Below are positions 1-9,227 of a stretch of 64,000 bases of DNA, piece by piece (positions within the stretch are counted from its first letter, which is position 1; every line of letters starts with the position of its first letter). This DNA is from Lactococcus sp. S-13 (GTDB taxonomy: Bacteria > Bacillota > Bacilli > Lactobacillales > Streptococcaceae), in contig NZ_SDAK01000001.1 of assembly GCF_004210295.1 (NCBI RefSeq), forward strand, positions 806,001-870,000, given 5' to 3'. The notes below the pieces were generated by a model that was not told where the DNA came from, did no database searches, and saw only the letters and a list, made by a program, of their open reading frames with translations. The position numbers and the translations under genes were made by a program.

Positions 1-376
1 CCGGAAATTCGCTAAAGATGACAGCCTCTCCAGCCGTATTCTTAAAGCAAAAACCAAAAGATTTCCCTGACAGATTTAACCGAACAAAACGGAAATTCTC
101 TGTCCCCACTTTACCTTCCAAATGAAAATCTGGTCGTTCTTGAAAAAGCTCCAACGCTTCTGAGAGTTCTAAAAAATAATCCGTAGCATCCTTTGGCGAC
201 CGTTTTTGATAAAGTTCCGCAAAGTAAGCATTCAAGACAGATGCTGGCGGAGTAACCAAGAGGCGTTTGTCCTTTGTTTCGCTCAAATTTGCCAGTCGAT
301 TTTCCAGAAAAACACGGTCTTGCCCCATGTATCCGCCGTATTTCAGCGCCAATTCAACCCATTTTTCATCATTCAT
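1..376 (-). CDS. Hypothetical protein, 5' part only (runs off the left edge)
   Basis: An open frame on the minus strand starts at the ATG at 376 and stays open for 125 codons to the window edge, so the C-terminus is outside the window. The visible protein begins M-N-D-E-K-W-V-E-L-A and shows no signal peptide, membrane segment or catalytic motif that I recognise. It lies about 110 nt downstream of miaA on the same strand and is probably in the same transcription unit. In streptococci a small uncharacterised gene lies in the miaA-hflX-rnz neighbourhood, so a conserved hypothetical is plausible, but I cannot name it. Codon usage looks ordinary for the flanking genes. Confidence 0.6.
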   Translation of the reverse strand, partial: MNDEKWVELALKYGGYMGQDRVFLENRLANLSETKDKRLLVTPPASVLNAYFAELYQKRSPKDATDYFLELSEALELFQERPDFHLEGKVGTENFRFVRLNLSGKSFGFCFKNTAGEAVIFSEFP

Positions 377-485
377 TTCTTATTTCCCTCTTACTTTTTT
401 CTAAAATTTTTCTGGATAATGCCATCAGAGACTTGTAAAATCCTGTTTTCAATCTTTTTCATTATAACATTTTTAGACAAAGCCG

Positions 486-1370
486 TCAGCCCAAAAAATT
501 TTTGACTTTTTCCAAAATTTCTTGAGGATAATTTGCATCAAAAACATCAAAAAAAGGAACATCCATCCGGTTTTTAAACCAGGTCAATTGCCTTTTGGCA
601 TACCGTCTTGAATTGCGCTTCACCAGCTCAACCGCCTCGTCCAAACTCATTTCGCCCGAAAAATAAGGGAAAAATTCTTTGTAGCCAATGCCTTTGGCTG
701 CCTGAACAGTTGGATTTTGCTCAAATAACTCCTGTGCTTCACGCAACAAGCCTTCTGTCATCATCTGATCCACGCGCTGATTGATGCGCTGATAAAGCAG
801 TTTTCGCTCAGCATTCAATCCAATCATGCAAAAATCGTAAGCCGAGCCTTTATTTTCCTCTGCCGAGCCAAATTTTTCACGCTCCAAAGCACGCATCGCT
901 CTCCGGCGATTCAGTTCAGGAATTTCTAGTCCGCTCGCTTTGACTTGCTCAAAAAGCGCTTCATCGCTCAAAAGTGCCAATTGTTCACGCAAAATGAGCA
1001 TTTCCTCATGATTTTCTTGCCCGCCCAGATGGTAACCTTCCACCAGCGATTGAATATACAGACCCGTCCCCCCAACAATAATCGGCAATTTCTCCCGCTT
1101 GTGCATCTCTTCAATCCAATAATTTGCCTCACTGACAAAATCATGAGCCGAAAAGTTTTCCGTTCGCTCACGAACGTCAATCAAACGATGAACAGCCAGT
1201 TTCTGCTCAGCTTGCGTCACTTTCGCTGTTCCAATATCCAGCCCTCGATAAACCTGCTGCGAATCACCAGAAATAATTTCCCCATTGAATTTTTGGGCCA
1301 ATTCAATTCCTAAGGCGGTTTTTCCCACAGCTGTCGGCCCTACAATCACCAAAACTTTATTTTTCGTCAT
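486..1370 (-). CDS. miaA: tRNA dimethylallyltransferase MiaA
   Basis: Transfers a dimethylallyl group from DMAPP to N6 of adenosine-37 in tRNAs that read UNN codons; cytoplasmic. The 294-residue product has the family P-loop at residues 11-18 (G-P-T-A-V-G-K-T), the D-S-Q-Q-V-Y substrate-binding motif near residues 36-41, and G-G-T-G-L-Y near 100. The length is close to the usual 290-315. The start at 1370 is the first ATG before the P-loop; the upstream Shine-Dalgarno (AGAGAAAA) is weak. A repeat-type terminator separates it from the YitT gene upstream, so transcription probably starts in the 1371-1450 gap and may continue into the hypothetical gene on the left. Confidence 0.95.
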   Translation of the reverse strand: MTKNKVLVIVGPTAVGKTALGIELAQKFNGEIISGDSQQVYRGLDIGTAKVTQAEQKLAVHRLIDVRERTENFSAHDFVSEANYWIEEMHKREKLPIIVGGTGLYIQSLVEGYHLGGQENHEEMLILREQLALLSDEALFEQVKASGLEIPELNRRRAMRALEREKFGSAEENKGSAYDFCMIGLNAERKLLYQRINQRVDQMMTEGLLREAQELFEQNPTVQAAKGIGYKEFFPYFSGEMSLDEAVELVKRNSRRYAKRQLTWFKNRMDVPFFDVFDANYPQEILEKVKNFLG

Positions 1371-1453
1371 TTATTTTTCTCTACCTATTTTTTCAGGAAC
1401 TCTAAACTCTATTATTTCAGATTTGGTCAGCAAATTCAAGCTTTTACCCAACG

Positions 1454-1490
1454 AAAAAATGCTGACGAAAATTTCCGTCAGCATTTTCTC
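1454..1490. terminator. Bidirectional terminator hairpin of the CTGACG/CGTCAG repeat family
   Basis: An inverted repeat (AAAATGCTGACG ... CGTCAGCATTTT) with A-runs on one side and T-runs on the other lies just downstream of the YitT gene. It can end transcription in either direction. The same core recurs at least a dozen times in this window (see findings). Confidence 0.75.
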
Positions 1491-1510
1491 TTACATTTTT
1501 ACTTACCAAA

Positions 1511-2179
1511 CTAGCTTGCAGCAAAAACTTTTCGATAAATCTTCTTTCCACGCCCAACCAAAAGTGCGCGATATTCTGCTCGTCCCACAATCATCGTCAC
1601 CTTACTAAAAATATAACATGATAATAAAGTCACGGCAAAATTAGGCAACGCAAGGAAAGTAAGCAATGACAAACTCAAAACAACCACATCAATCATAAAC
1701 AATACTTTGTCAATTTTAAAATCCCACTGCTCTTCCAAAATTCGTCCCAGCAAAATCGAACCCCCAAAAGTCCCTTCCGAAATAATGACCAATCCTGCAC
1801 CAATCCCCGAAAGTAGACCATCAAATAGACCCGCAAAAATAATGTGTGGCAAATGAAAACCTGTCACGCCAAGCGCTTCATAGACCAGCATCCACCCACT
1901 CATCGCCAGCGCCCCTGGGACACTCAGCAGCAAGATTCGCTTGGGCAAAAAACGTCCCCCAAAGACAAAAAGTGGAATATTTACCAAAAAGAAAGTTAGC
2001 GCTGGGTTAATTCCAAAAACAAAGTCCAGCAATACCGAAAACCCTGCAATCCCGTTACTTGCCAATCGGTTGGGAATGACAAAAAGTTGAACAGACAGAA
2101 CATAAAGCCCCACCCCAGCTAGCAGCAAAAGTAAATCTCTCATAAATTTTCGATCAATTTTTACACCTATAATCGTCAT
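1511..2179 (-). CDS. YitT/DUF161-type membrane protein
   Basis: A hydrophobic protein of about 222 residues with five to six predicted membrane segments; it reads as the YitT family of Firmicutes (N-terminal DUF161 module with I-P-N-x-L-A-S-x-G-I-A-G-F). The family role is uncertain; membership in small-molecule transport has been proposed. The frame is open up to 2284, but I place the start at the ATG at 2179 because an AAGAAGG Shine-Dalgarno lies about 10 nt upstream and the 35 extra N-terminal residues are polar and atypical for the family. It ends in front of the hairpin at 1454-1490. The C-terminal tail (G-R-G-K-K-I-Y-R-K) is basic and probably cytoplasmic. Confidence 0.8.
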   Translation of the reverse strand: MTIIGVKIDRKFMRDLLLLLAGVGLYVLSVQLFVIPNRLASNGIAGFSVLLDFVFGINPALTFFLVNIPLFVFGGRFLPKRILLLSVPGALAMSGWMLVYEALGVTGFHLPHIIFAGLFDGLLSGIGAGLVIISEGTFGGSILLGRILEEQWDFKIDKVLFMIDVVVLSLSLLTFLALPNFAVTLLSCYIFSKVTMIVGRAEYRALLVGRGKKIYRKVFAAS

Positions 2180-2377
2180 CAAATAATTACCTTCTTTCTT
2201 TCCTTTTTTTATTCTATTTATTACAGCTACTCCCAGTGTACCATTTTCCCCTATAGCCAACCTTAACCAGTTAACTTTCAACACTTTTTCATTTTATAAC
2301 CATTTCTATAGCGTTTTCAACATTTTTGCATTATAATTAAATTATAATTTTTTCAAATAACCTTAAAGGAGAACCCC

Positions 2378-2548
2378 ATGAAAAACAAATATGTCAAAGG
2401 CTGGCTTATTGGAAAAGCTGTCGAAATGACCGTCGCTGGTGTCGCTCTCGCAATCGCCAAGAAAAAAGGCTATATGCCCTCCGCAAGCAAAGAAGCATTC
2501 ATTGCCCAAAAGCGTAAAGAAGCCGCCCGTAAGCGCATTGCTCGCTAA
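2378..2548 (+). CDS. Small DUF3042-like protein (56 aa)
   Basis: A short gene with a strong Shine-Dalgarno (AAAGGAG, 7 nt before the ATG at 2378). It encodes 56 residues: a hydrophobic segment at about 8-28 (G-W-L-I-G-K-A-V ... A-V-A-L-A-I-A) followed by a lysine/arginine-rich tail. Size, single N-terminal membrane-like segment and basic tail match the DUF3042 family of Lactobacillales; the function is unknown. AT-rich sequence with TATAAT boxes around 2332-2348 precedes it, and a terminator at 2568-2604 follows. It is the only plus-strand gene in this part of the window and is therefore monocistronic. Confidence 0.8.
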   Translation: MKNKYVKGWLIGKAVEMTVAGVALAIAKKKGYMPSASKEAFIAQKRKEAARKRIAR

Positions 2549-2567
2549 CTTTTCGAGTCAAATTTAG

Positions 2568-2604
2568 AAAAAATTTACTGACCAATCCGTCAGTAAATTT
2601 TTTT
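2568..2604. terminator. Rho-independent terminator (bidirectional)
   Basis: AAAATTTACTGAC pairs with GTCAGTAAATTT across a 6-nt loop, with T-runs on both strands. It lies between the convergent DUF3042 gene and the M20 peptidase gene and probably serves both. It carries the ACTGAC/GTCAGT core of the dispersed repeat family. Confidence 0.85.
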
Positions 2605-2623
2605 ACTTTTTCTCAGAATTTAA

Positions 2624-3967
2624 TCACTTTATGCCACAAAGTCGGTAAATTGCTTCCGCATAAATTTCCATAGTTTGACGCAAATTCGCTACTGACCACT
2701 GCTCATTTGCCTGATGCATATAATCAGGCGTATCAGGGAACATTGCCCCAAAAGCAACACAGTTCTTCATTGTCCGGGCAAAAGTTGCGCCACCAGAAAC
2801 CATTGGCTCCGTCATATCCCCCGTCAACTCACGATAAGTCCCCAAAAGATTTTGGACTAATTCAGATTCAACTGGAACATAAAGTGGTGCCAGCCAGTCA
2901 AATTCCTCATAAACTAAACCAAATTCAGCAGCTTTAGCTGTCAATTTGCCAACCAATTCCGCTTTATCCACCGTCACTGGAATCCGCATATCCACACCGA
3001 TTCGTGTTTCCTCAGCAGAAATCGTTAACCCAGCAAAATTCATTGATAACTCGCCAGAAGCCTCATCCTCTGTTTTTCCAACAACGACTTCCCCCGTGGC
3101 ATTTTCCTTGACCAATTTTCCAAGAAAATCAAGCGGAGTAAAATCAAAAACCTGACTCAAAGCCATCGCCAAACGACTCACAGCATTGATTCCTTCAGGA
3201 GCATCTTTAGCATGAACACTCTTACCATGCACTGATAGACCAGCTTTCGTTTCTTCATATTCAAAGCCAAGTTCATCCAAAACCACTTTAACTTCTGCCA
3301 TTTTTTGAGAACTATAAGCCGCGCGATCAGGAACAACATTCAAAGCACCACCAGCCTGCACCGCAAATTCTGACGTCCCAGCACCCACTAAGTGTGCTTG
3401 CAAAAGTCCTTTTTCAGCATAAATCAATGGAAACTCCGCATCAGGCGCAAAGCCCATCGTGATGGCTTCTTCTTTTTCATTATATTTATCCAAGCAACGC
3501 CACAAAGTTTCTTCATCCGTTCCAAAAATAAAACGAATTCGACCATCAAATTCAACCCCAGCATCAACCAATGCCTTAACTGCATAGAGCGCCGCCATCG
3601 TTGGCCCTTTATCATCCTGAGTTCCGCGTCCAATCAACACTCCATCACGCTCAACCATTTCAAAAGGATCCGTTTCCCAGCCTGCCTGATCAGCAGCAGG
3701 AACCACGTCCATATGGCAAAGTAAACCAAATAATTTTTCCCCTTCGCCGAGTTCCGCATAACCATAAAATCCTTCATCGTCTTTAAAGGTTCTAAAACCA
3801 AGCTCCGCACACAAAGCCAATACTTCATCAAGAGCAGCCACGACTTTTCGGCCAAAAGGATGTCCCTTGCCTGTATCTGACTCGTCCAGCACAGAAGCAT
3901 GATTAACCAAACGTCTAAGCGAGTTAATCGCTGCTTTTTGATGTTCATCTGTCACAAATTTTTTCAT
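2624..3967 (-). CDS. M20 family dipeptidase (Sapep/PepV-like, ArcT-type)
   Basis: A cytoplasmic zinc dipeptidase of 447 residues. The metal-binding histidine and aspartate lie in H-M-D-V-V-P (85-90), the bridging aspartate in Q-D-D-K-G-P (117-122) and the catalytic glutamate pair in G-T-D-E-E-T (149-154), all typical of M20 dipeptidases with a lid domain. It is somewhat shorter than lactococcal PepV (about 470). It is preceded by a YfcC-type transporter gene 50 nt upstream on the same strand. In streptococci and enterococci an equivalent transporter-peptidase pair (arcD-arcT) sits inside the arginine deiminase operon; here no arc genes are adjacent. The exact substrate is unknown. Confidence 0.8.
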   Translation of the reverse strand: MKKFVTDEHQKAAINSLRRLVNHASVLDESDTGKGHPFGRKVVAALDEVLALCAELGFRTFKDDEGFYGYAELGEGEKLFGLLCHMDVVPAADQAGWETDPFEMVERDGVLIGRGTQDDKGPTMAALYAVKALVDAGVEFDGRIRFIFGTDEETLWRCLDKYNEKEEAITMGFAPDAEFPLIYAEKGLLQAHLVGAGTSEFAVQAGGALNVVPDRAAYSSQKMAEVKVVLDELGFEYEETKAGLSVHGKSVHAKDAPEGINAVSRLAMALSQVFDFTPLDFLGKLVKENATGEVVVGKTEDEASGELSMNFAGLTISAEETRIGVDMRIPVTVDKAELVGKLTAKAAEFGLVYEEFDWLAPLYVPVESELVQNLLGTYRELTGDMTEPMVSGGATFARTMKNCVAFGAMFPDTPDYMHQANEQWSVANLRQTMEIYAEAIYRLCGIK

Positions 3968-4017
3968 TTTTTCTCACTCTCTTCTAAAATCTCTTAATAC
4001 TCAAAAATCTCTTTTCA

Positions 4018-5538
4018 TTACAAGACAGCAGCAATACCAAGAATTAACATAATTACGACCAATTGAATCACGATCAATTTTGCCATAAATTTCCACCAAG
4101 TTCCGATGTTAAAACGAGCAATAGCGAGCGCCCCCATAACCACGGCCGAAGTTGGTGTAATCAAATTCAAAATCCCAGATGCAGATTGATAAGCTGTAAT
4201 AACTAAATCTTTTGAAACATGAGCAAACTCACCCATTGGCCCCATGATTCCCATCGTAGCTGCCGCAAGACCAGAAGTTGACGGAATCAAGAAACTCATT
4301 GGAAGATAGAACAAGAAAGTCAAGATGATAAATAAGCTTGACGAAAGCCCACTCAGACCACGTTCTCCCCAATGCAAGATAGTGTCGGTAATCATCCCAT
4401 TGTTCATTACCACTTGAATCCCACGGGCCACAGCCACAACAATCGCCACCCCAATCATGTCAGAAGCCCCAGCCAAGAATGAAGAAATAAATTCTGATTC
4501 TTTCATTCGATAAACCACAGCTACGACAAGTGCCATCACAATAAAGAGCATCGTAATTTCTGGGAAATACCAAGTGCCAAGCGGTGCCATATGTTTACCA
4601 AGCAACATTCCTACAAAAGGCAAACCAGTTAACCATTTAGTTGCATTATCAAAGAAAGTAAAGTTGTCATTGAGCATATCCCAAGGAACAAGCGAAACAA
4701 TCATAATCGCAAAAGTGGCAAAGAAAATGCCATTAACCCATTTTTGCCGACTCGTAATATCTGCTTGTTGCTCAATCGCATCAATATCAAAATGTTCACG
4801 ATCTTCTTTACGGGTATTATAAACTAATGATTTTGTAGGATCCTTTTCTATTTTTGAAGCATAGCGCATCACATAAAGAATAGAAATCGTCGTCAGGATA
4901 ATCAGCATCAAAAAGCGCAAGCCAATTCCTTGCCCCATTGAAATCCCTACCGCATTTGAAGCAACACCCGTTGCAAAAGGATTGACCGTTGAAGCCAGAC
5001 AACCAACCTGTGAGCCCACAAGAACAATTGCAACAGCCGTTACCGTATCAAATCCAACTGCAATCATTACAGGAATAATCAAAACATAGAAAGGCAATGT
5101 TTCTTCAGCCATCCCATAAGTTGAACCTCCCAAAGCAAAAAGTGACATCAAGACTGGAATAAGCCATTTTTCTCGCCCTTTAAAACGTTTGACAATCGAA
5201 GCAACACCGGCATCCAAAGCACCCGTTTTATTGACCACTCCCAAAAAGCCACCAACCATCAAGATAAAGAATGAAATCGGAATAGCCGCTGGCGTTGCTG
5301 GAATATTACCAGAAGCATCCACCCCAAGCATCCCATTCACTGGTGCCATAAAAACATCCCAAATCCCTTGTGGATTTGAAGCTACCTGTGTGAATGAACC
5401 AGCAATGATATTTCCAGCCTCATTCACTTTGTAATGTCCTGCAGGAATAATCCAAGTCAAAACCGCAATGAGTGCGATGATAATAAAAAGAATCGTATAT
5501 GCCGATGGCATCTGAAACTTTTTCTGTTTTGTTTCCAT
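4018..5538 (-). CDS. YfcC family (C4-dicarboxylate/basic amino acid type) membrane transporter
   Basis: An integral membrane protein of 506 residues with about 12 hydrophobic segments, including an N-terminal one at residues 13-30 followed by the I-P-A-G-H-Y signature of the YfcC/DcuC-like superfamily. Streptococcal ArcD proteins (arginine/ornithine exchange) belong to this family, but the substrate here cannot be read from the sequence. The start at 5538 is supported by an AAGGAGG Shine-Dalgarno 8 nt upstream. It is probably cotranscribed with the M20 peptidase downstream, suggesting coupled uptake and hydrolysis of a peptide or amino acid. A CcpA-like site lies directly after its -10 box. 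Confidence 0.8.
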   Translation of the reverse strand: METKQKKFQMPSAYTILFIIIALIAVLTWIIPAGHYKVNEAGNIIAGSFTQVASNPQGIWDVFMAPVNGMLGVDASGNIPATPAAIPISFFILMVGGFLGVVNKTGALDAGVASIVKRFKGREKWLIPVLMSLFALGGSTYGMAEETLPFYVLIIPVMIAVGFDTVTAVAIVLVGSQVGCLASTVNPFATGVASNAVGISMGQGIGLRFLMLIILTTISILYVMRYASKIEKDPTKSLVYNTRKEDREHFDIDAIEQQADITSRQKWVNGIFFATFAIMIVSLVPWDMLNDNFTFFDNATKWLTGLPFVGMLLGKHMAPLGTWYFPEITMLFIVMALVVAVVYRMKESEFISSFLAGASDMIGVAIVVAVARGIQVVMNNGMITDTILHWGERGLSGLSSSLFIILTFLFYLPMSFLIPSTSGLAAATMGIMGPMGEFAHVSKDLVITAYQSASGILNLITPTSAVVMGALAIARFNIGTWWKFMAKLIVIQLVVIMLILGIAAVL

Positions 5539-5563
5539 AAGAAACCTCCTTTTAAAATAACAA

Positions 5564-5577
5564 TAATAGCGTTATCA
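5564..5577 (-). promoter_or_regulatory. Candidate cre (CcpA) site and -10 box of the transporter-peptidase operon
   Basis: On the minus strand TGATAACGCTATTA matches the catabolite-responsive element consensus at about 12 of 14 positions. It lies immediately downstream of a TATAAT (5577-5582) and upstream of the Shine-Dalgarno, a position where CcpA would block transcription. Confidence 0.5.
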
Positions 5578-5663
5578 TTATAATTTTACACTTTTCTCTA
5601 ATCTAAATCAAATATATTCCGTTTACAAATAAAATTTAAATGAGATTTTTGTTATTTAAAATC

Positions 5664-5696
5664 AAAAAAGAGCAAGTTTTTTTAACTTACTCTTTT
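5664..5696 (-). terminator. Terminator of kup
   Basis: On the minus strand AAGAGTAAGTT pairs with AACTTGCTCTT and is followed by a T-run. It starts about 20 nt after the kup stop codon. Confidence 0.8.
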
Positions 5697-5713
5697 ATCT
5701 TTATTATTTTTTA

Positions 5714-7738
5714 TTAATTTGTCGCAGGTGCAACATTATCTTCTGCTTGTTCCACTGGCTCCACTCGTTCATGAATTTCTAAATTCCGAACATCAGACAA
5801 GACAAGAGGAACAGTTTCGACAGTAACTTCCGAGAATTGAAGACCGAACCAACGAATTGGTGAGGCTGTAATCTTCTTGATTTGAGCCTTTGTTTGCATT
5901 ACAAAACGTTCAAAACCAGGCATTTGACGGGCATTCATCAATTTTTCTTCAACAATCACAAAACGGAAATCGCCGACTTTACGTCCAGGCATAATGCTAT
6001 AATGTTGATGTTGATATGGCAGACGACCTGATTCCATCAAGTCAGTCACGATTGTGCGCAGGTAACGCGGCACTTCCTGACGCATCCGGAAACCAAGATA
6101 GAGATTCACCCGAACGATGAAGTCAGTGTCCATCATATCGACTTTATATTCCGCAGTATAAGGCTCGTCTGTTACTTTTACATTGACAAACCAGTAACAT
6201 TCCGCACGTTTAGGACGCTTATCAAGAATCGAATACAAGATTGAACGGTCAATATATTCTTGATCCATCCGACTCGTCAAGTAGACCACATTCGTTTGAT
6301 AAAGGTCGTAAGACGCATCATGACGAAGCGTATTCAATTGTTTTTTATAGTCATTAAGATTCAAAGACTTGATGTATTTGATAACAATGTGGTGTGACTT
6401 GTTCCAGATAAACATCACAAAGATAATCATCAAAGCGATGAGAACAACAATATAAGCACCATTCACGAACTGCACTAAAGAGGCAATAAAGAAAGAACCT
6501 TCCACCACAAAAAGCAAGAATGAAATAAGGAAGATTGCCGGCTTAGGAATCCCTTTTTGAATTAAGAAATAAGTCAAAAGGGTTGTTGTCATAAGCATTG
6601 TAATCGTGATTGCTAAGCTATAAGCCGCTTCCATATGTTCCGAAGTTCTAAAGTAAAGAACAAAGAAAGAGGTCGTAATCCACAAAGCAAAGTTGATAGC
6701 TGGAATATAAAGTTGCCCCAAAGTTTGTCCTGGATAGTAAATTCGCAAAAGTGGTAAAAGTTTCAAACGAATCGCTTCAGAAACCAAAGTAAAGGATCCA
6801 GAAATTAAAGCCTGTGAGGCGATAATCGCAGCAAAAGTTGAGAGAATAACAGCATAAACCACAAAATGTCCTGGCAAAACAGCAAAGAAAGGATTTAAAG
6901 CTAAGCTTTCTCCACGGTGAGCGAGCAACCAAGCACCTTGACCACAATAAGATAAGATAATGCAAATCTTAACAAAAGGCCAACTCAGATAAATATTCCC
7001 TCGTCCCGCGTGTCCCAAATCCGAATAAAGGGCTTCGGCACCTGTTGTGACCAAGAAAATTGATCCCAAAATAAAGAAACCTGCTTTGTTTTCTGCACTG
7101 AACAAAAGAGAAATCGCATAATAAGGATTGATTGCTTTTAAAATCGATAAATCAGCAAAAGAATTGATGAGTCCACTCAGCCCCAAAAAGCTAAACCACA
7201 AAAACATAATAGGACCAAATAATCGTCCAATCAAACTCGTCCCAAACCGCTGAATCAAAAATAGAATCGCGATAATACTCATCGTTGTAATGACTACCGC
7301 CGTTTGATTAGAATAGATATGAGCCAGACTAGGAACACCTTTTAGCCCTTCAATTGCCGAGGTCACCGTTACCGCAGGGGTTAAGGCACCATCCGCAAGC
7401 AAAGTGGCCCCTCCGACCATCGCTGGAATAATCAGCCATTTACTCATCCTTCTTACTAAAGTAAAGAGTGAGAAAATCCCACCTTCATGATGATTATCCG
7501 CACGTAGCGCAATAATGACATATTTTATCGTTGTAATCAGGGTTAGAGTCCAAATAATCAGAGAAACTGCGCCTAAGATGAAGTTCTCAGAGAGGTTTTC
7601 TAATCCACCTTGTCCTCGAACAATCGCTTGCATGGCATACAAAGGACTTGTCCCGATGTCACCATAAACAATACCTAACGCAATAAGGAAGCCCGCAGAT
7701 GTCGCTTTATTAAACGACCTATTGTTTGCATGACTCAA
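5714..7738 (-). CDS. kup: Potassium uptake protein Kup
   Basis: A KUP/HAK/KT-family K+ importer of the cell membrane. The N-terminus has the family signature [13 protein letters not shown], and about 12 membrane segments fill roughly the first 450 residues; a cytoplasmic C-terminal domain of about 220 residues follows. Lactococci carry KupA and KupB, which are inhibited by c-di-AMP; which paralogue this is cannot be decided here. The frame opens at a TTG at 7753, but I prefer the TTG at 7738 because GAGGA lies 9 nt before it and the protein then starts just before the conserved N-N-R-S-F-N-K. The last 25 residues are acidic. It is transcribed alone from the promoter at 7815-7823. Confidence 0.93.
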   Translation of the reverse strand: MSHANNRSFNKATSAGFLIALGIVYGDIGTSPLYAMQAIVRGQGGLENLSENFILGAVSLIIWTLTLITTIKYVIIALRADNHHEGGIFSLFTLVRRMSKWLIIPAMVGGATLLADGALTPAVTVTSAIEGLKGVPSLAHIYSNQTAVVITTMSIIAILFLIQRFGTSLIGRLFGPIMFLWFSFLGLSGLINSFADLSILKAINPYYAISLLFSAENKAGFFILGSIFLVTTGAEALYSDLGHAGRGNIYLSWPFVKICIILSYCGQGAWLLAHRGESLALNPFFAVLPGHFVVYAVILSTFAAIIASQALISGSFTLVSEAIRLKLLPLLRIYYPGQTLGQLYIPAINFALWITTSFFVLYFRTSEHMEAAYSLAITITMLMTTTLLTYFLIQKGIPKPAIFLISFLLFVVEGSFFIASLVQFVNGAYIVVLIALMIIFVMFIWNKSHHIVIKYIKSLNLNDYKKQLNTLRHDASYDLYQTNVVYLTSRMDQEYIDRSILYSILDKRPKRAECYWFVNVKVTDEPYTAEYKVDMMDTDFIVRVNLYLGFRMRQEVPRYLRTIVTDLMESGRLPYQHQHYSIMPGRKVGDFRFVIVEEKLMNARQMPGFERFVMQTKAQIKKITASPIRWFGLQFSEVTVETVPLVLSDVRNLEIHERVEPVEQAEDNVAPATN

Positions 7739-7783
7739 TTTTATTTTCCTCAACTTTCTTTTGCCACAATCGTGACGATATAA

Positions 7784-7823
7784 AAATAAGCCTCAGCTTA
7801 TTTTTGATATTTACATTATAGCA
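7784..7823 (-). promoter_or_regulatory. kup promoter with a stem-loop at the mRNA 5' end
   Basis: Minus strand: an extended -10 (TGC-TATAAT, -10 at 7815-7820). The expected transcript start is near 7808. A perfect 10-bp hairpin (AAAAATAAGC/GCTTATTTTT, 7784-7807) therefore forms the very 5' end of the mRNA. Such hairpins can protect from decay; a T-run also gives it a terminator look. Confidence 0.5.
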
Positions 7824-7898
7824 GAATTTAAAAGATTTACTATGAAAAAACTGTCAATTTCATGTTCTAAGATGCATCTTCTGGTAATAATTAGAAAT

Positions 7899-7926
7899 AT
7901 AAAAAACCAGAAATCTCTTTCTGGTT
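7899..7926 (-). terminator. Original gnd terminator, stranded at the left end of the element
   Basis: On the minus strand AACCAGAAA pairs with TTTCTGGTT around a 4-nt loop and is followed by a run of six T. It lies 23 nt after the stop codon of the gnd tail remnant (7949-7969), exactly where the native gnd terminator would be before integration. Confidence 0.7.
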
Positions 7927-7948
7927 CTGTTGCTTTTATTATTTTGAA

Positions 7949-7969
7949 TTAATCTTTATACCAGTCGTA
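7949..7969 (-). pseudogene. Displaced 3' tail of gnd at attL
   Basis: Read on the minus strand this encodes Y-D-W-Y-K-D-stop, equivalent to the last residues of 6-phosphogluconate dehydrogenase (the intact gene at 22289 ends Y-D-W-Y-T-E-D-stop). The 13-bp core TATACCAGTCGTA (7957-7969) is identical to 22300-22312 in intact gnd. Homology stops abruptly at 7969, as expected for attL of an element integrated into the 3' end of gnd. Confidence 0.8.
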
Positions 7970-8015
7970 TACTGATTTATGGCTTTATAATCTTGTGGTT
8001 AAGCCATTCATTTTT

Positions 8016-8037
8016 TCTTGGCAGGGATTTTGGCAGG
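8016..8037 (+). repeat. Left arm repeat, 22 bp, identical to 22186-22207
   Basis: TCTTGGCAGGGA plus TTTTGGCAGG occurs here and again just inside the right end. It contains two TTGGCAGG units in tandem. Position between the att core and the integrase gene suggests integrase or accessory-protein arm binding. Confidence 0.6.
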
Positions 8038-8039
8038 AA

Positions 8040-9227
8040 TTATTTTTTGTCTAATCCTGCTAAACCAAATGCCATCATATTTGCGGTTAAATCATCTGAA
8101 ATTGAAATTCCTTGTCCATTGAACCAATGTGCATAATGTCGCAAAGTAATTGATGGATTTGTATGCCCCAATCTTCTAGCCACATATAAAACATCTTTTT
8201 GTAGTACATTGATAAGATATGAAGCGTGAGAGTGTCGTAATGCTTTACCTGAAACATTCTTTACTCCTGCTAATTTTGCATATTTCTTAATTGCACCCGC
8301 AACAGTCCAACGATAAGCACAGCCGTCATAAGTCTGGAAAATATAATCATCTTCTTGACCGCCTGCCTGAATTTCTTTCCAATTTTTAAGATAATCTAAG
8401 GTTATTTCATCAAGCTCTATCCAACGCATACCCGCAGGAGTTTTGGTTGTATTTTTTACCCTGAAATGATGATGACCATCTTCATCTCTCCACATTTCAA
8501 GCGTTTTGTTCACTCGAAGACGTTTTTCTTTGAAATCAATATCTTTCCAAAGCAAAGCACAGCCTTCATGAACCCGAACACCTGTAAAATACATCAACCA
8601 AATCATAACAAAATTTCTTCTGTCAATATATTTGCTTGTATCAATTACATTGATAATTTTTTGAAATTCTTCAAAAGTCCAAAAATCTGCAAACTGTTTT
8701 CCTAGAGTAACACCTTCCGTTTTTCTACATGGATTACTTTCCATATAGCCCATACGAACAGCATAATCTAAAGCTAATCTCAACCTGTTCCAAATTTGAC
8801 GAGCATAACTTTGCTTTTTTCCACTTTCATTTATCAGATAAAGTCGATAAGCTTCAACATCACGAACAGTTAAATTAAGCAATTTTTTATTACTAAAACG
8901 CTCTACGAGTTGCCTGAAATTCACATCAGCATTTAAGCGAGTTGATGATTCTTTTCCTGCGAAATAAGCAATTTTATATTCACTATTGATAAAACGCTCA
9001 AAAGTCATATTATAATCAGAAATTCCATCTGATTGATTGTACTCTGTTTGAACACGAATCATCTCATCATGCGCTTCTTTGAGATTTGTAAAAGGTTTCC
9101 CCAGTTTAGTTTTTCGTCCTTTTTTCTGGATTCTTTTTCCTGTGATTTTATCAATACCAAGTTCTGCTTGATAGAAAATCACTCCATTTTTATCTTTATA
9201 TACACCTTTGTATCTTGTTTTTGCCAT
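8040..9227 (-). CDS. int: Site-specific tyrosine recombinase (integrase)
   Basis: A 395-residue phage/ICE-type integrase that should catalyse integration and excision at the gnd att sites. An N-terminal AP2-like arm-binding region (1-60) precedes the SAM-like domain (70-165) and the catalytic domain. Catalytic residues visible: Arg218 in T-G-V-R-V-H-E-G, Arg331 in A-L-R-H-S-H-A-S, His355 in R-R-L-G-H and the nucleophile Tyr365 in L-R-H-Y. The position usually held by the first His of the H-x-x-R box is Lys328. The start ATG overlaps the stop of the DUF3173 gene (TAATG), so the two are translationally coupled. Its 3' end is about 70 nt from the attL core. Confidence 0.95.
   Translation of the reverse strand: MAKTRYKGVYKDKNGVIFYQAELGIDKITGKRIQKKGRKTKLGKPFTNLKEAHDEMIRVQTEYNQSDGISDYNMTFERFINSEYKIAYFAGKESSTRLNADVNFRQLVERFSNKKLLNLTVRDVEAYRLYLINESGKKQSYARQIWNRLRLALDYAVRMGYMESNPCRKTEGVTLGKQFADFWTFEEFQKIINVIDTSKYIDRRNFVMIWLMYFTGVRVHEGCALLWKDIDFKEKRLRVNKTLEMWRDEDGHHHFRVKNTTKTPAGMRWIELDEITLDYLKNWKEIQAGGQEDDYIFQTYDGCAYRWTVAGAIKKYAKLAGVKNVSGKALRHSHASYLINVLQKDVLYVARRLGHTNPSITLRHYAHWFNGQGISISDDLTANMMAFGLAGLDKK

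Noticed and set aside
206-505. 99-codon plus-strand frame at the left edge
   Set aside because: It runs antisense to a better minus-strand gene (start at 376) and into the miaA 3' end; no ribosome-binding site.
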